From: a virus
IMG/VR virus record: IMGVR_UViG_3300022825_000010
Location: 1 to 32,314 of that record
DNA length: 32,314 nt
Reading direction: 5' to 3' (one strand)
Within the stretch, counting starts at the first letter, position 1. Each line of letters opens with the position of its first letter. The notes beneath the pieces are model-generated. The model did not search any database and was not told the origin of the DNA. It saw only the letters and a list, made by a program, of their open reading frames with translations. This document shows, piece after piece, positions 6,171-14,100 of this stretch. The translations under genes were made by a program, and so were the position numbers.

Positions 6171-7343
6171 ATGGATGAATTTGTAGTAACTACTGCAATT
6201 AAAAAGATGTACGCTTTAAAGGCTCGTAAAAGGGTTATTCAAGGGGGTACTTCTGCTGGTAAGACTTTTGGAATACTTCCTATATTAATAAACCAAGCTA
6301 TAGAGAACCCAGACTTGGAAATATCGGTAGTGGCAGAAAGCATACCTCATCTACGTAGAGGTGCTTTAAAAGACTTCTTAAAGATTATGTTAATGCTTAG
6401 GGTGTATAGGGATGGGCAGTTTAATAAGAGTACTTTAAAATACACCTTTGTTAATGGAAGTTATATAGAGTTCTTTAGTGTAGACCAACCAGATAAGTTA
6501 AGAGGGGCTAGGCGTAATGTACTTTATATTAACGAGGCTAACAACATACCCTTTGATGCTTATAATCAATTAGCGGTAAGAACAAGCGGTACTATATGGA
6601 TTGACTTTAATCCAACATCAGAATTTTGGGCACACAAGGAAGTACTAATAGAACCAGATAGCGAATTTGTTATATTAACCTACAAGGATAATGAAGCATT
6701 ACCAAGTACTATCATAGAAGAAATAGAGAGAGCAAAGAAGAAAGCTACCACATCTACTTATTGGTCTAACTGGTGGCAAGTATATGGCTTAGGTCAAGTA
6801 GGTTCTTTAGAGGGCGTATGTATAACAGACTGGAAAGAATTAAACACATTACCAGAAGAGGCTAGGTTACTATGCGGTGGTTTAGATTGGGGGTACAGCA
6901 ATGACCCTACAAGTTACATTAGACTATACAAATGGAATAACGCTTATATATTTGATGAGGTCTTTTATCAGAAGGGTTTACTTAACTCAGAGATAAGCAA
7001 TCTATTAAAGTCCCACGAAAGTACAGAGTTAATATATGCAGATAGTGCAGAACCTAAAAGTATAGCAGAACTAAACAGTTACGGACACACCTTGCTTCCA
7101 GTATCTAAAGGCAGAGACAGTATTGTATATGGTATAAACCTCATCAATCAAAATGAAGTATATGTAACTGCTAGAAGTAAGAACCTTATAAACGAATTAA
7201 GAAACTACATCTGGTTAAAAGACAAAGAAGGGAACAAACTAAACAAACCTATTGATGCTTGGAACCACGCAATAGACAGTTGTAGATATGCTTTAACTAG
7301 CCAATTAGCAGACCCACACAAAGGGGAGTATCATATATATTAA
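6171..7343 (+). CDS. terL: Terminase large subunit
   Basis: 390 residues. The ATPase domain has Walker A GGTSAGKT at 25-32 and Walker B VLYINEAN at 117-124 with catalytic E122. The RNase H-like nuclease domain has acidic residues at D239 (GGLDWGYSN), D291 (YADSAEP) and D362/D369 (DAWNHAIDSCRYAL). All motifs are in the expected order, so the protein is probably active. It cuts concatemeric DNA and pumps it into the prohead through the portal. A repeat-rich intergenic region follows directly, which could hold a packaging signal. Confidence 0.95.
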   Translation: MDEFVVTTAIKKMYALKARKRVIQGGTSAGKTFGILPILINQAIENPDLEISVVAESIPHLRRGALKDFLKIMLMLRVYRDGQFNKSTLKYTFVNGSYIEFFSVDQPDKLRGARRNVLYINEANNIPFDAYNQLAVRTSGTIWIDFNPTSEFWAHKEVLIEPDSEFVILTYKDNEALPSTIIEEIERAKKKATTSTYWSNWWQVYGLGQVGSLEGVCITDWKELNTLPEEARLLCGGLDWGYSNDPTSYIRLYKWNNAYIFDEVFYQKGLLNSEISNLLKSHESTELIYADSAEPKSIAELNSYGHTLLPVSKGRDSIVYGINLINQNEVYVTARSKNLINELRNYIWLKDKEGNKLNKPIDAWNHAIDSCRYALTSQLADPHKGEYHIY

Positions 7344-7346
7344 AAG

Positions 7347-7415
7347 TTATACCCGATAAGGTATGATTTACAGCAAATTAACGTATATTATACCCGATAA
7401 GGTATTGTTTATACC
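7347..7415. repeat. Two 41-bp-spaced palindromic repeats plus a half-site
   Basis: TTATACCCGATAAGGTAT occurs exactly at 7347-7364 and 7388-7405. Each copy contains the inverted repeat ATACC-N6-GGTAT. The following bases are partly conserved (ATTAAC at 7377 and 7418), so the unit is about 41 bp, near four helical turns. A third half-site TTATACC lies at 7409-7415. This looks like a set of protein-binding sites: operator, packaging site or replication iterons. Confidence 0.75.
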
Positions 7416-7426
7416 ACATTAACAAA

Positions 7427-7488
7427 TGTTAAAGTTATGTTAAAGTTTATAATAACTTGTTTATATCTAAATAAGGGTTGTATATTTG
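7427..7488 (+). promoter_or_regulatory. Promoter with phage-specific upstream box
   Basis: TTG at 7457-7459 and TATATTTG at 7481-7488 are separated by 21 bases, fitting the Bacteroidetes promoter consensus. A 19-base segment at 7427-7445 (two TTAAAG words) and a 21-base segment at 7462-7482 are shared with 27644-27690, the first with one mismatch and the second exactly. The promoter drives the gene at 7518. Confidence 0.7.
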
Positions 7489-7517
7489 AGTATCAATAAC
7501 AAACTAAAAAAAATATT

Positions 7518-7820
7518 ATGACACTTAGATTCGGAAAGCACAAAGGACAACAATTTGAAAACACACCAAAAAATTATCAAGATTGGTTGTTGAAACAAGA
7601 TTGGTTTAAAGCACCTAAACAAGAAGTACCATTACATAGACAATCTTTAAGTGGTTGGGATGGTTATGGTAAAAGAGGACAAGCTATCTATGATGCTATA
7701 TTTGATAACGATTGCTTAGACCAAGATTTGACTGATGGCGAACTATACTTAAAATACAACCCATCTAATGATGAAAATGATGTAGACGAATGCGAACCAA
7801 CATACGGGGAATTTTTATAA
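7518..7820 (+). CDS. Small protein with ExoX-C/DUF3820-like FGKHKG motif
   Basis: 100 residues. The N-terminus LRFGKHKGQQFENTPKNYQD followed by WLL is the FGKHKG...P..Y..WL signature of the small domain found at the end of ExoX-type exonucleases and in DUF3820 proteins. No exonuclease domain accompanies it. The rest contains SLSGWDGYGKRGQAIYDAI and an acidic tail (NDENDVDECEP). Its own promoter and operator-like repeats lie upstream and a hairpin lies downstream, so it is probably a separately regulated accessory gene. A nucleic-acid-binding role is possible. Confidence 0.6.
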   Translation: MTLRFGKHKGQQFENTPKNYQDWLLKQDWFKAPKQEVPLHRQSLSGWDGYGKRGQAIYDAIFDNDCLDQDLTDGELYLKYNPSNDENDVDECEPTYGEFL

Positions 7821-7866
7821 GCAGAATTGCATTCCAGATTATCCAACATTAAAAAAAAAATAAATC

Positions 7867-7890
7867 AAAGGGGGCTTTTACACCCCCTTT
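7867..7890. terminator. Strong G/C hairpin, possible terminator
   Basis: AAAGGGGG and CCCCCTTT form an 8-bp stem around CTTTTACA. The T-tail is only three bases, so termination would be moderate. The 18 bases at 7870-7887 are the exact reverse complement of 8091-8108. Confidence 0.55.
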
Positions 7891-7901
7891 AAATAAACAT
7901 T

Positions 7902-8078
7902 ATGGAAAATAAAAATTGGACTCCAAAAGTAAATGAAATAGTATTTTGGGGATGTGATGTTGTGCAAGTTATGACTATGAATTTTAGTGGTAAAGTTGCC
8001 GTAAAAATAATAGGGGCTAACAAGAAGAGTAAAATAGTTAGAAACGTATATGCTTGCCAATTAGAGCAAATATTTTAA
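7902..8078 (+). CDS. Small SH3-like hypothetical protein flanked by inverted hairpins
   Basis: 58 residues from ATG 7902 in an AACATTATGG context. It has a five-stranded beta look: WTPKVNEIVFWGCDVVQV, then GKVAVKIIG, then NVYACQLEQIF. This pattern resembles small SH3/Tudor-like barrels of phage early proteins, but no family can be named. It sits alone between two hairpins that are exact inverted copies of each other, so it forms a small self-contained cassette. Confidence 0.6.
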   Translation: MENKNWTPKVNEIVFWGCDVVQVMTMNFSGKVAVKIIGANKKSKIVRNVYACQLEQIF

Positions 8079-8090
8079 GATAAAAACAAT

Positions 8091-8110
8091 GGGGGTGTAA
8101 AAGCCCCCTT
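8091..8110. terminator. Hairpin, inverted copy of the one at 7870
   Basis: GGGGG-TGTAAAAG-CCCCC forms a 5-bp all-G/C stem (6 bp with a loop-closing pair). A weak T-rich tail (TTAATTTT) follows. The 18-base core is the reverse complement of 7870-7887. A close relative occurs at the terminator at 29649. Confidence 0.55.
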
Positions 8111-8131
8111 AATTTTAACAAAACAAACATT

Positions 8132-8320
8132 ATGAAAATTAGAATACTTCAAATCATTATAGGCTGTTTGCTTATAATATTATTTACCAGCTTATTCTTT
8201 GCTTTAATAAATCTACTATGCTTTTTATTTCTTAACCCTTTAATTACTATTATAAGTGGGATTACTTTTATGGTAGTCTTTTATATAGGCTTAAAACTTT
8301 ATGACAAATGGAACCAATAG
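8132..8320 (+). CDS. Two-helix membrane protein
   Basis: 62 residues, almost entirely hydrophobic. Two predicted membrane helices span about residues 6-33 and 37-53 (IITIISGITFMVVFYIGL), with a basic C-terminal tail (KLYDKWNQ). The leader AAAACAAACATTATG matches that of the gene at 893. Its size and topology allow a holin or an exclusion protein, but it is far from the lysis cassette at 25503-26697, so I leave the function open. Confidence 0.55.
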   Translation: MKIRILQIIIGCLLIILFTSLFFALINLLCFLFLNPLITIISGITFMVVFYIGLKLYDKWNQ

Positions 8321-8514
8321 AATGGGCTTGGCAGAATGATATAACTATTTATCCAGTACCTATACCTAAAAGCAATGGTAGGAGATTACCAGACTGCCAT
8401 ATAGAAGTAGACTATAGAGGTAAAAAGATAAAAGGACAAATGATATACAAGCAGAATAATGAGCTGTATAATAAGATAAAAGAATTGTATAAGTATTATT
8501 TCGATAAAAGATAG
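8308..8514 (+). CDS. Hypothetical protein
   Basis: 68 residues overlapping the preceding membrane gene by 13 bases. It reads MEPIEWAWQNDITIYPVPIP, then GRRLPDCHIEVDYRGKKIKG, with a basic aromatic end (YKYYFDKR). No family is recognised. It is the last gene before the terminator at 8539, closing the accessory island. Confidence 0.5.
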   Translation: MEPIEWAWQNDITIYPVPIPKSNGRRLPDCHIEVDYRGKKIKGQMIYKQNNELYNKIKELYKYYFDKR

Positions 8515-8538
8515 TTTAGTGTTTGTTTTTGATAATTA

Positions 8539-8570
8539 AGGGGTTCGTTATACAGCGAGCCTCTTTTTTT
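8539..8570 (+). terminator. Rho-independent terminator before the tail module
   Basis: A 9-bp stem (AGGGGTTCG pairing with CGAGCCTCT, including two wobble pairs) closes a loop TTATACAG and runs into seven T. It lies between the accessory island and the tail chaperone gene. Confidence 0.75.
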
Positions 8571-8581
8571 GTTTTTAATTT

Positions 8582-9238
8582 ATGAAGTTTGAAATCAATA
8601 TACCAGAGAATCTAAACGAAATAACACTAGGTCAGTACCAAGAACTTCTAAGACTTGAAGAACCTACTGATGGGGATATTGTGCGTATATTATTAGACAT
8701 TAATTTAAAAGGCTTAGGTACTATTAAAGATAGCGATGTAGATAAATACTCTGAAAGACTAACCAAGCTATTTGATAACAAACCATCACATAGTCTTAAA
8801 TTCAATTTACAAGGCGTTACATTTGGTTTCTTACCTAACATAGATGAAATTACCTATGGAGAAAACAAAGACGTTACAAGCTATTTAAACGACTGGCAGA
8901 CTATGCACAAAGCTATGTCTGTTTTATATAGACCAATTACTAATAAGATAGGCAATAAATACTTATTAGAACCGTATGGAGGTACGCATAAACATAGCGA
9001 GTTAATGAAACAAATGCCTTTAGGGGTTGTATTTGGTGCAATGGTTTTTTTTTGGACTTTAACAGGCGACTTGTTGAAAGCTATCCCGAACTATTTACAG
9101 AAGGAAGCACAGAAGGAACTGATGAGCGGTCAAATTTCGGTAGAAAATGGGGAAGCTATCAGGAAATATACACACTTGCTCAGGGAGACATTAGAAGATT
9201 TACAGAAATTACAAACCTTTCCTTACATAGTTGCTTAA
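8582..9238 (+). CDS. Tail assembly chaperone, zero-frame product
   Basis: 218 residues. The protein starts MKFEINIPENLNEITLGQYQ and has a helical body with MPLGVVFGAMVFFWTLTGDL near residues 145-165. It lies directly before neck and tail completion genes. A second open frame (9052-9309) overlaps its last 187 bases, and a run of nine T (9045-9053) lies at the entry of the overlap. This is the usual layout of lambda G/GT-type tail chaperones, in which most ribosomes make this form and some shift to a longer one. The chaperone coats the tape measure during tail assembly and is absent from the virion in known systems. Confidence 0.65.
   Translation: MKFEINIPENLNEITLGQYQELLRLEEPTDGDIVRILLDINLKGLGTIKDSDVDKYSERLTKLFDNKPSHSLKFNLQGVTFGFLPNIDEITYGENKDVTSYLNDWQTMHKAMSVLYRPITNKIGNKYLLEPYGGTHKHSELMKQMPLGVVFGAMVFFWTLTGDLLKAIPNYLQKEAQKELMSGQISVENGEAIRKYTHLLRETLEDLQKLQTFPYIVA
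9045..9053 (+). promoter_or_regulatory. T9 slippery site for -1 ribosomal frameshift
   Basis: In the zero frame the codons are GTT TTT TTT TGG at 9044-9055, so T TTT TTT at 9046-9052 is a perfect X XXY YYZ heptamer. A -1 slip there continues in the frame that reads TTG GAC TTT from 9052 to the stop at 9309. Confidence 0.6.
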
Positions 9239-9309
9239 TGTATTTAGCATTTGAAAAGGAGAAGGCAGAGTTTGAAAGCAGAATGATAAAAAACAACTTT
9301 AAAAAATGA
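9052..9309 (+). CDS. Tail assembly chaperone, -1 frame extension
   Basis: 85 residues in the -1 frame, entered by slippage at the T9 run; there is no convincing independent start (TTG at 9052). The fusion would be about 242 residues: the first 157 of the zero frame plus this part. The sequence looks like genuine protein: FGRKWGSYQEIYTLAQGDIR, then TEITNLSLHSCLMYLAFEKE, then a basic end. The K-W-G-x-Y-x-x-I-x-x-LA-x-GD pattern recurs in Bacteroidetes phage tail-region proteins. The last bases overlap the next gene (9306). Confidence 0.6.
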   Translation: MDFNRRLVESYPELFTEGSTEGTDERSNFGRKWGSYQEIYTLAQGDIRRFTEITNLSLHSCLMYLAFEKEKAEFESRMIKNNFKK

Positions 9310-9761
9310 AAGGTTTTTACAACATCACTACTAAGATAAAAGAAACACTAGCCCTAGATGCTTTTGTTAATACTGTTACCTATGGAGACATATTTGAGGT
9401 AGATTTAAACAAGCAAGATATATTTCCTTTATCTCATTTTATAGTAAACAATGCAACATACTTAGGTTCGGCTTGGCAGTTTAGTTTGTCTGTTATTTGT
9501 ATGGATATAGTAGATGAAAGCAAAGAGGCAGTAACAGATAAATTCTTAGGAAACAACAATGAACAAGATGTTTTAAACACTCAGTTAGCTGTAATTAATA
9601 GACTCCTTGAATTATTAAGAAGGGGAAACCTAAGAGATGAACTATATGAATTAACTGGTACACCTAATGTAGAACCATTTACAGATAGGTTTGAAAACAA
9701 GGTAGCTGGGTGGACTTTAAGCCTAGATGTATTGATTCCTAATGATATGACAATCTGTTAA
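9306..9761 (+). CDS. Probable tail completion / tail terminator protein
   Basis: 151 residues. The pattern of a short N-terminal helix (MKGFYNITTKIKETLALDAF), a central beta region with HFIVNNATYLGSAWQFSLSV, then a helix (LNTQLAVINRLLELLRRG) and a final beta segment (WTLSLDVLIPNDMTIC) fits proteins that cap the tail or join it to the neck. The first bases overlap the chaperone extension (ATGA) and the next gene begins directly after the stop. Family assignment is by position and shape only. Confidence 0.5.
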   Translation: MKGFYNITTKIKETLALDAFVNTVTYGDIFEVDLNKQDIFPLSHFIVNNATYLGSAWQFSLSVICMDIVDESKEAVTDKFLGNNNEQDVLNTQLAVINRLLELLRRGNLRDELYELTGTPNVEPFTDRFENKVAGWTLSLDVLIPNDMTIC

Positions 9762-10265
9762 ATGAAAGAACTTGGAGGGGCATTAAATAAGTTTGCTAAG
9801 TATGTTGTTCAACAGTCCAGAACAAACCTAACTAAAGGGCAAAAGAACGCTTCTAAAGGACTTTATAATTCTATTGGATATACAGTAAAAGAAAACCCTA
9901 ACAGCTTCTCGTTAGCTTTTTTAATGAATGAGTATGGTACGTTTCAAGACAAAGGGGTAAGTGGTAAGGAAAAGAAATACAATACACCTTACTCTTACAA
10001 AAACAAGATGCCACCTATTAAGCCATTGGCAATGTGGGCAAAAGGTAAAAACATTAGATTAAGAGATGCAAAAGGAAAGTTTCAAAAGGGAAACTATAAT
10101 ACTATAGGGTTTTTAATATCTAGGTCTATATTTAAAAAAGGTATTAAACCAAGTTTGTTTTTTACCAAACCATTTGAAAAAGCATTTAAGAACCTACCAG
10201 AAGAATTAGTACAAGCATACGCATTAGAAGTAATGGACTTTATGAAATTTACAACAACAAAATAA
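9762..10265 (+). CDS. HK97 gp10-like neck/tail component (probable)
   Basis: 167 residues. The features are a basic N-terminal helix (KFAKYVVQQSRTNLTKGQ), GLYNSIGYTV, a segment around NEYGTFQDKGVSG, and KMPPIKPLAMWAKGKNIRLR, then a C-terminal IKPSLFFTKPFEKAF. The order of an N-terminal helix, a Leu-x-x-SI strand, the EYG...G segment and a final P-x-x-F-x-x-P-F motif matches the HK97 gp10 type of head-tail joining protein. It starts on the base after the previous stop. Confidence 0.55.
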   Translation: MKELGGALNKFAKYVVQQSRTNLTKGQKNASKGLYNSIGYTVKENPNSFSLAFLMNEYGTFQDKGVSGKEKKYNTPYSYKNKMPPIKPLAMWAKGKNIRLRDAKGKFQKGNYNTIGFLISRSIFKKGIKPSLFFTKPFEKAFKNLPEELVQAYALEVMDFMKFTTTK

Positions 10266-10266
10266 G

Positions 10267-11190
10267 ATGGCAAATATACTATTAAGAAGTCCGTATTTTA
10301 TTTATGATCCAAGAGCCACAGCATTAAGTGCAAAGCTAGAGTTATCAATAGAGAATGTACTGGTTTATACTATAATTAAAAACACAGACAACGCTAATGG
10401 GGCTTTATTTGAAATAGCAGAACTATCTAAAGACTATTTAATAGACTCCTTTAACGGAACGTACACAAGCAATACAGTTTCTTTAACCATTACGGTAAAG
10501 TATTATGATGGATTAGAGGGTAGTGGTACACAAGTTGGAGCAGACGCACCTTATTTTCACGAAGGATTTAATGGCTATAGTAATTTTGAAGAAGGTAAAA
10601 ATGCAGTAACGCTTCCAAACTCTTTGCTTATTAGTAATAGAATTATTTACCAGCCAGAAAGCACAGCTGGTGTTATACCAAGAGAGGTAGATGGTCAAAT
10701 AGTATATAGTGCTTTTAGTACTGCAACAACCTCTATTACTTTGGCTGGTCAAGTGTTTACTATTGTTAGACTATGCGAACCTAAGTTCACACCGATTAAA
10801 GTAACTTTTGTAAATAAGTTTGGTGCTTTACAAGACCTTTGGTTTTTCAAGAAATTCACTAAGAATTTAACAGTTAGTAAAGACAGATATAAAAGACATA
10901 CCATTTCACAAAGTGGAGGGTATTCTATAAACTCTCATCAAGACAATATATTAAGGTCAAACGGAAATGAAAGAATAACTTTAAACACTTCTTTTGTAGA
11001 TGAGACAATGAACGAACCTATCAAACAGTTGTTGCTTTCAGAAAGTGTATGGGCTACTATTAACGGAGTTGTTTTGCCAATTATAGTAACTACAGAAAAC
11101 TTACAGTATAAAAATAAAGTAAACGAAAAGCTAATACAATATACTATAGAGTGTGAATTTGCTTTTCAAGCTATAAACAACATTAGATAA
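10267..11190 (+). CDS. Tail protein (possibly distal tail type)
   Basis: 307 residues, beta-rich. It begins MANILLRSPYFIYDPRATAL and has a central LCEPKFTPIKVTFVNKFGAL, then WFFKKFTKNLTVSKDRYKRH. The C-terminal half (NERITLNTSFVDETMNEPIK to the end) resembles a second beta domain. Proteins of this kind lie before the large tail protein in Bacteroidetes siphophages. It is directly followed by the 1030-residue tail protein with no gap. Whether it forms the distal tail ring cannot be told from sequence alone. Confidence 0.5.
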   Translation: MANILLRSPYFIYDPRATALSAKLELSIENVLVYTIIKNTDNANGALFEIAELSKDYLIDSFNGTYTSNTVSLTITVKYYDGLEGSGTQVGADAPYFHEGFNGYSNFEEGKNAVTLPNSLLISNRIIYQPESTAGVIPREVDGQIVYSAFSTATTSITLAGQVFTIVRLCEPKFTPIKVTFVNKFGALQDLWFFKKFTKNLTVSKDRYKRHTISQSGGYSINSHQDNILRSNGNERITLNTSFVDETMNEPIKQLLLSESVWATINGVVLPIIVTTENLQYKNKVNEKLIQYTIECEFAFQAINNIR

Positions 11191-14100
11191 ATGCAGTTAG
11201 TACAGCTTTATATAGAAGGTCAAAGAGTGGATATGTTTGCGGATGAATCTGTAGAGATTACTCAAACAATACAAAACATAAAAGACATATCAAAGGTATT
11301 TACAGACTTTACTAAAACTTTTACGTTACCAGCTTCCCCTACTAATAATAAGTTGTTTAAACACTATTACAACTACAATATCTTTGGGGGTTTTGATGCT
11401 AGAACAAAAAAAACAAGTAACATAGATTTAAACTCTAAGACCTTTAGAGATGGTAAGGTAAAACTAGAAGGTGTAGACTTAAAGGATGGTCAAGTATATG
11501 CTTATCGTATTACTTTTTTTGGAAGTACAATTAATTTAAAAGACGTTTTAGCTGAAGATAATTTATCTTCTTTAGATTGGTTAAGTAATTTTAATTTAGA
11601 TTATGACGCTGCTGCTGTAAGAGGTGCATTAGAAACTGGAACAACTATTGCTGTAGATGGAATAAACTATAAGATAATAGCACCTTTAATAACACACACA
11701 GAACGGTTATATTATAATAGTGTTACTTCTGAAGTTGGTTCTGGCAATCTATATGGAGAGGCTAGTGTAATGCAAGGAGTGCCATACACAGAACTAAAAT
11801 ACGCTTTACCTATTAAGGCTATTATAAAAGCTATTGAAAATTCTACTTATGGTATTACGTTTTCTACTGACTTCTTTAACGAAAATAACAAAGCATATAA
11901 TGACCTTTATATGTGGATGCACAGAAAAAAAGGGGAAGTATTTGATTCAACAGAATTTACACATCAAGTAAATGGATGGACTGAAAACCTTGATGAAATG
12001 GAAGAAGTCGCTATGTACCCTGATAGGATATTAGTTTTTAATTCAGCACAAGGAGTAAATTATAATTTAGTTGTTAATTCAAATACAGCAGACCCTTATA
12101 CGGTTATAATAAAAAAAGAAGGATTAGTTTTTAGACAGTTTACGGATGACAATGGATTTTCTTCTAACATTAGTGGAATACTAACAAACTCTAGTACTGG
12201 TTATACTGTTTTTGTTCAAACAAAAAACGCTATAAATATACAAGTTACTTGGAATATAACAAGTATAAACTATCCAGAAAGTTTTTCTTACGTATCTCCA
12301 ACGCAAGCTATTAGCCTAACTAGAAGTTTTATCATAACGCAGCAACTACCAGAAATGAAAATAATAGACTTTTTAACTGGTCTATTTAAAATGTTTAATC
12401 TTACTGTTTATGCTGAAAATGGAATAATAAACGTAAAGACTTTAGATAGTTATTATGAAACAGATGTAACTAGAGACATCACAAAGTATATAGACGTAAA
12501 TACGCACACAGTAGACGCTGCTTTACCATTTGAAAAAATTAAACTTGAATACGAAGGGCTAGGTACTAAATTAGCCGTAAACCACCAACAGACGTTTAAT
12601 CAAGGTTGGGGAACTGACCAATATAACGGAGGTGGTAGATATGATGCTGGTGGCGATACTTACGAAGTTACCTTACCATTTGAGCATTTAAAATATGAAA
12701 GGCTTTACGATTCAGACAATACTACACTTACTGTAATTCAGGTAGGTTGGTTTGTTGATGACAATAACGACTCTTATTTTGGTAAGCCTCTTTTATTTTA
12801 TCCTATAAGAATAGAGACAAATTTAGGGAATAGCATTAGGTTTTTAAATGATAGTACTTCTAGTTTTACGGATTTAACAGACTTTTTTATACCTTCTAAT
12901 AGCGTTTCTTTAGATTACACAATAAGCAAAGAAAACATAAACTTTAATGCAGAGTTAAACGAATATACAAATAGCGGTCTATTTACTGATACTTTATTTA
13001 AAAGTTATTATGAAACATATATAACAGATGTATTTAAAAGTGGTCTTAGGCTTTCAAAGTTTAAAGCGTTTTTTGATTTAAAATTCTTACTTAATTATAA
13101 GCTATCCGATACGCTACAGATATTAGACAGGGTTTATAAAATAAACAGCATAACAACAAATTTACAAAGTGGAGAAAGTAGTTTAGAGTTACTAAACGTA
13201 ATTAAAAATGCTGTAGCAGTAGCAGACATTTGTACTGCAGATACTGATTTACTAACAGCCGATACTACTATAGTAACTGCTGATAAAACTTGTGGCAATA
13301 CAACTACCACCACAACAAGCACTAGCACTACCACAACAACAAGCACGACCACTATACCGCCTATAACAACAACTACAACAAGCACAACCACTACGACTAC
13401 TTGTCCTCCTAATGGTACACCTACTGGAGATACTTTTTGTTCTGGGAATGATTTATATAAAGTTTATCATAACGGAAACTGTGGCACTTATTCTACTTTA
13501 TTTGAGTCTAACAGTCCAAGTTGTGTTACTACTACAACAACGTCTACAACTTGTTTAGCTAATGGAACTTTAATATCTACATATTGTGACGGTAACGACT
13601 TAAGGGGTACTTATGCAAATGGAAGCTGTGGAACTTATGACGCTCTTATTGAAAGCAATAGTGCTAGCTGTGTTACCACATCAACAACAACGACTACAAG
13701 TACAACTTTAGCCCCTCAAACGTACAACTATTATTTCTTAAAAAAATGTAGTGAAGCAATAGACAGAGTAGCTAGAACAACCGCAACTCTATTTGATTCT
13801 CAAGATTCACAAGCTGCAGATGCCGTATCTATATTTGGAACTTGTTATTTTGTAAACAATACAGCAACTAAAAACCAATACGATACAAACGCTGGAGATG
13901 AAAATAGTATAGACATAAGCGGTTACACTATAGTAACTGGGTGTAATACTTGTCAAGGAATTACAACAACTACTACGACAATAGCACCGCCCACAACAAC
14001 AACTACAAGCACTAGCACAACAACAACAACTACTACAGCAGCCCCAACGGCTTATGACAGCACTCAAAACGTTAGCTTTGACAACAAATGTGCCCCAGCT

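Noticed and set aside
13300-14037. Thr tracts as a CRISPR-like or slippage microsatellite
   Set aside because: The tracts use all four Thr codons irregularly and have no repeat-spacer pattern, so neither CRISPR nor a pure DNA microsatellite fits.
13134-14067. Open frames on the - strand opposite the Thr-rich tracts
   Set aside because: They translate to Val/Cys/Ser-rich low-complexity sequence that is simply the complement of the ACN codons, with no start signal and no place in the all-plus gene order.
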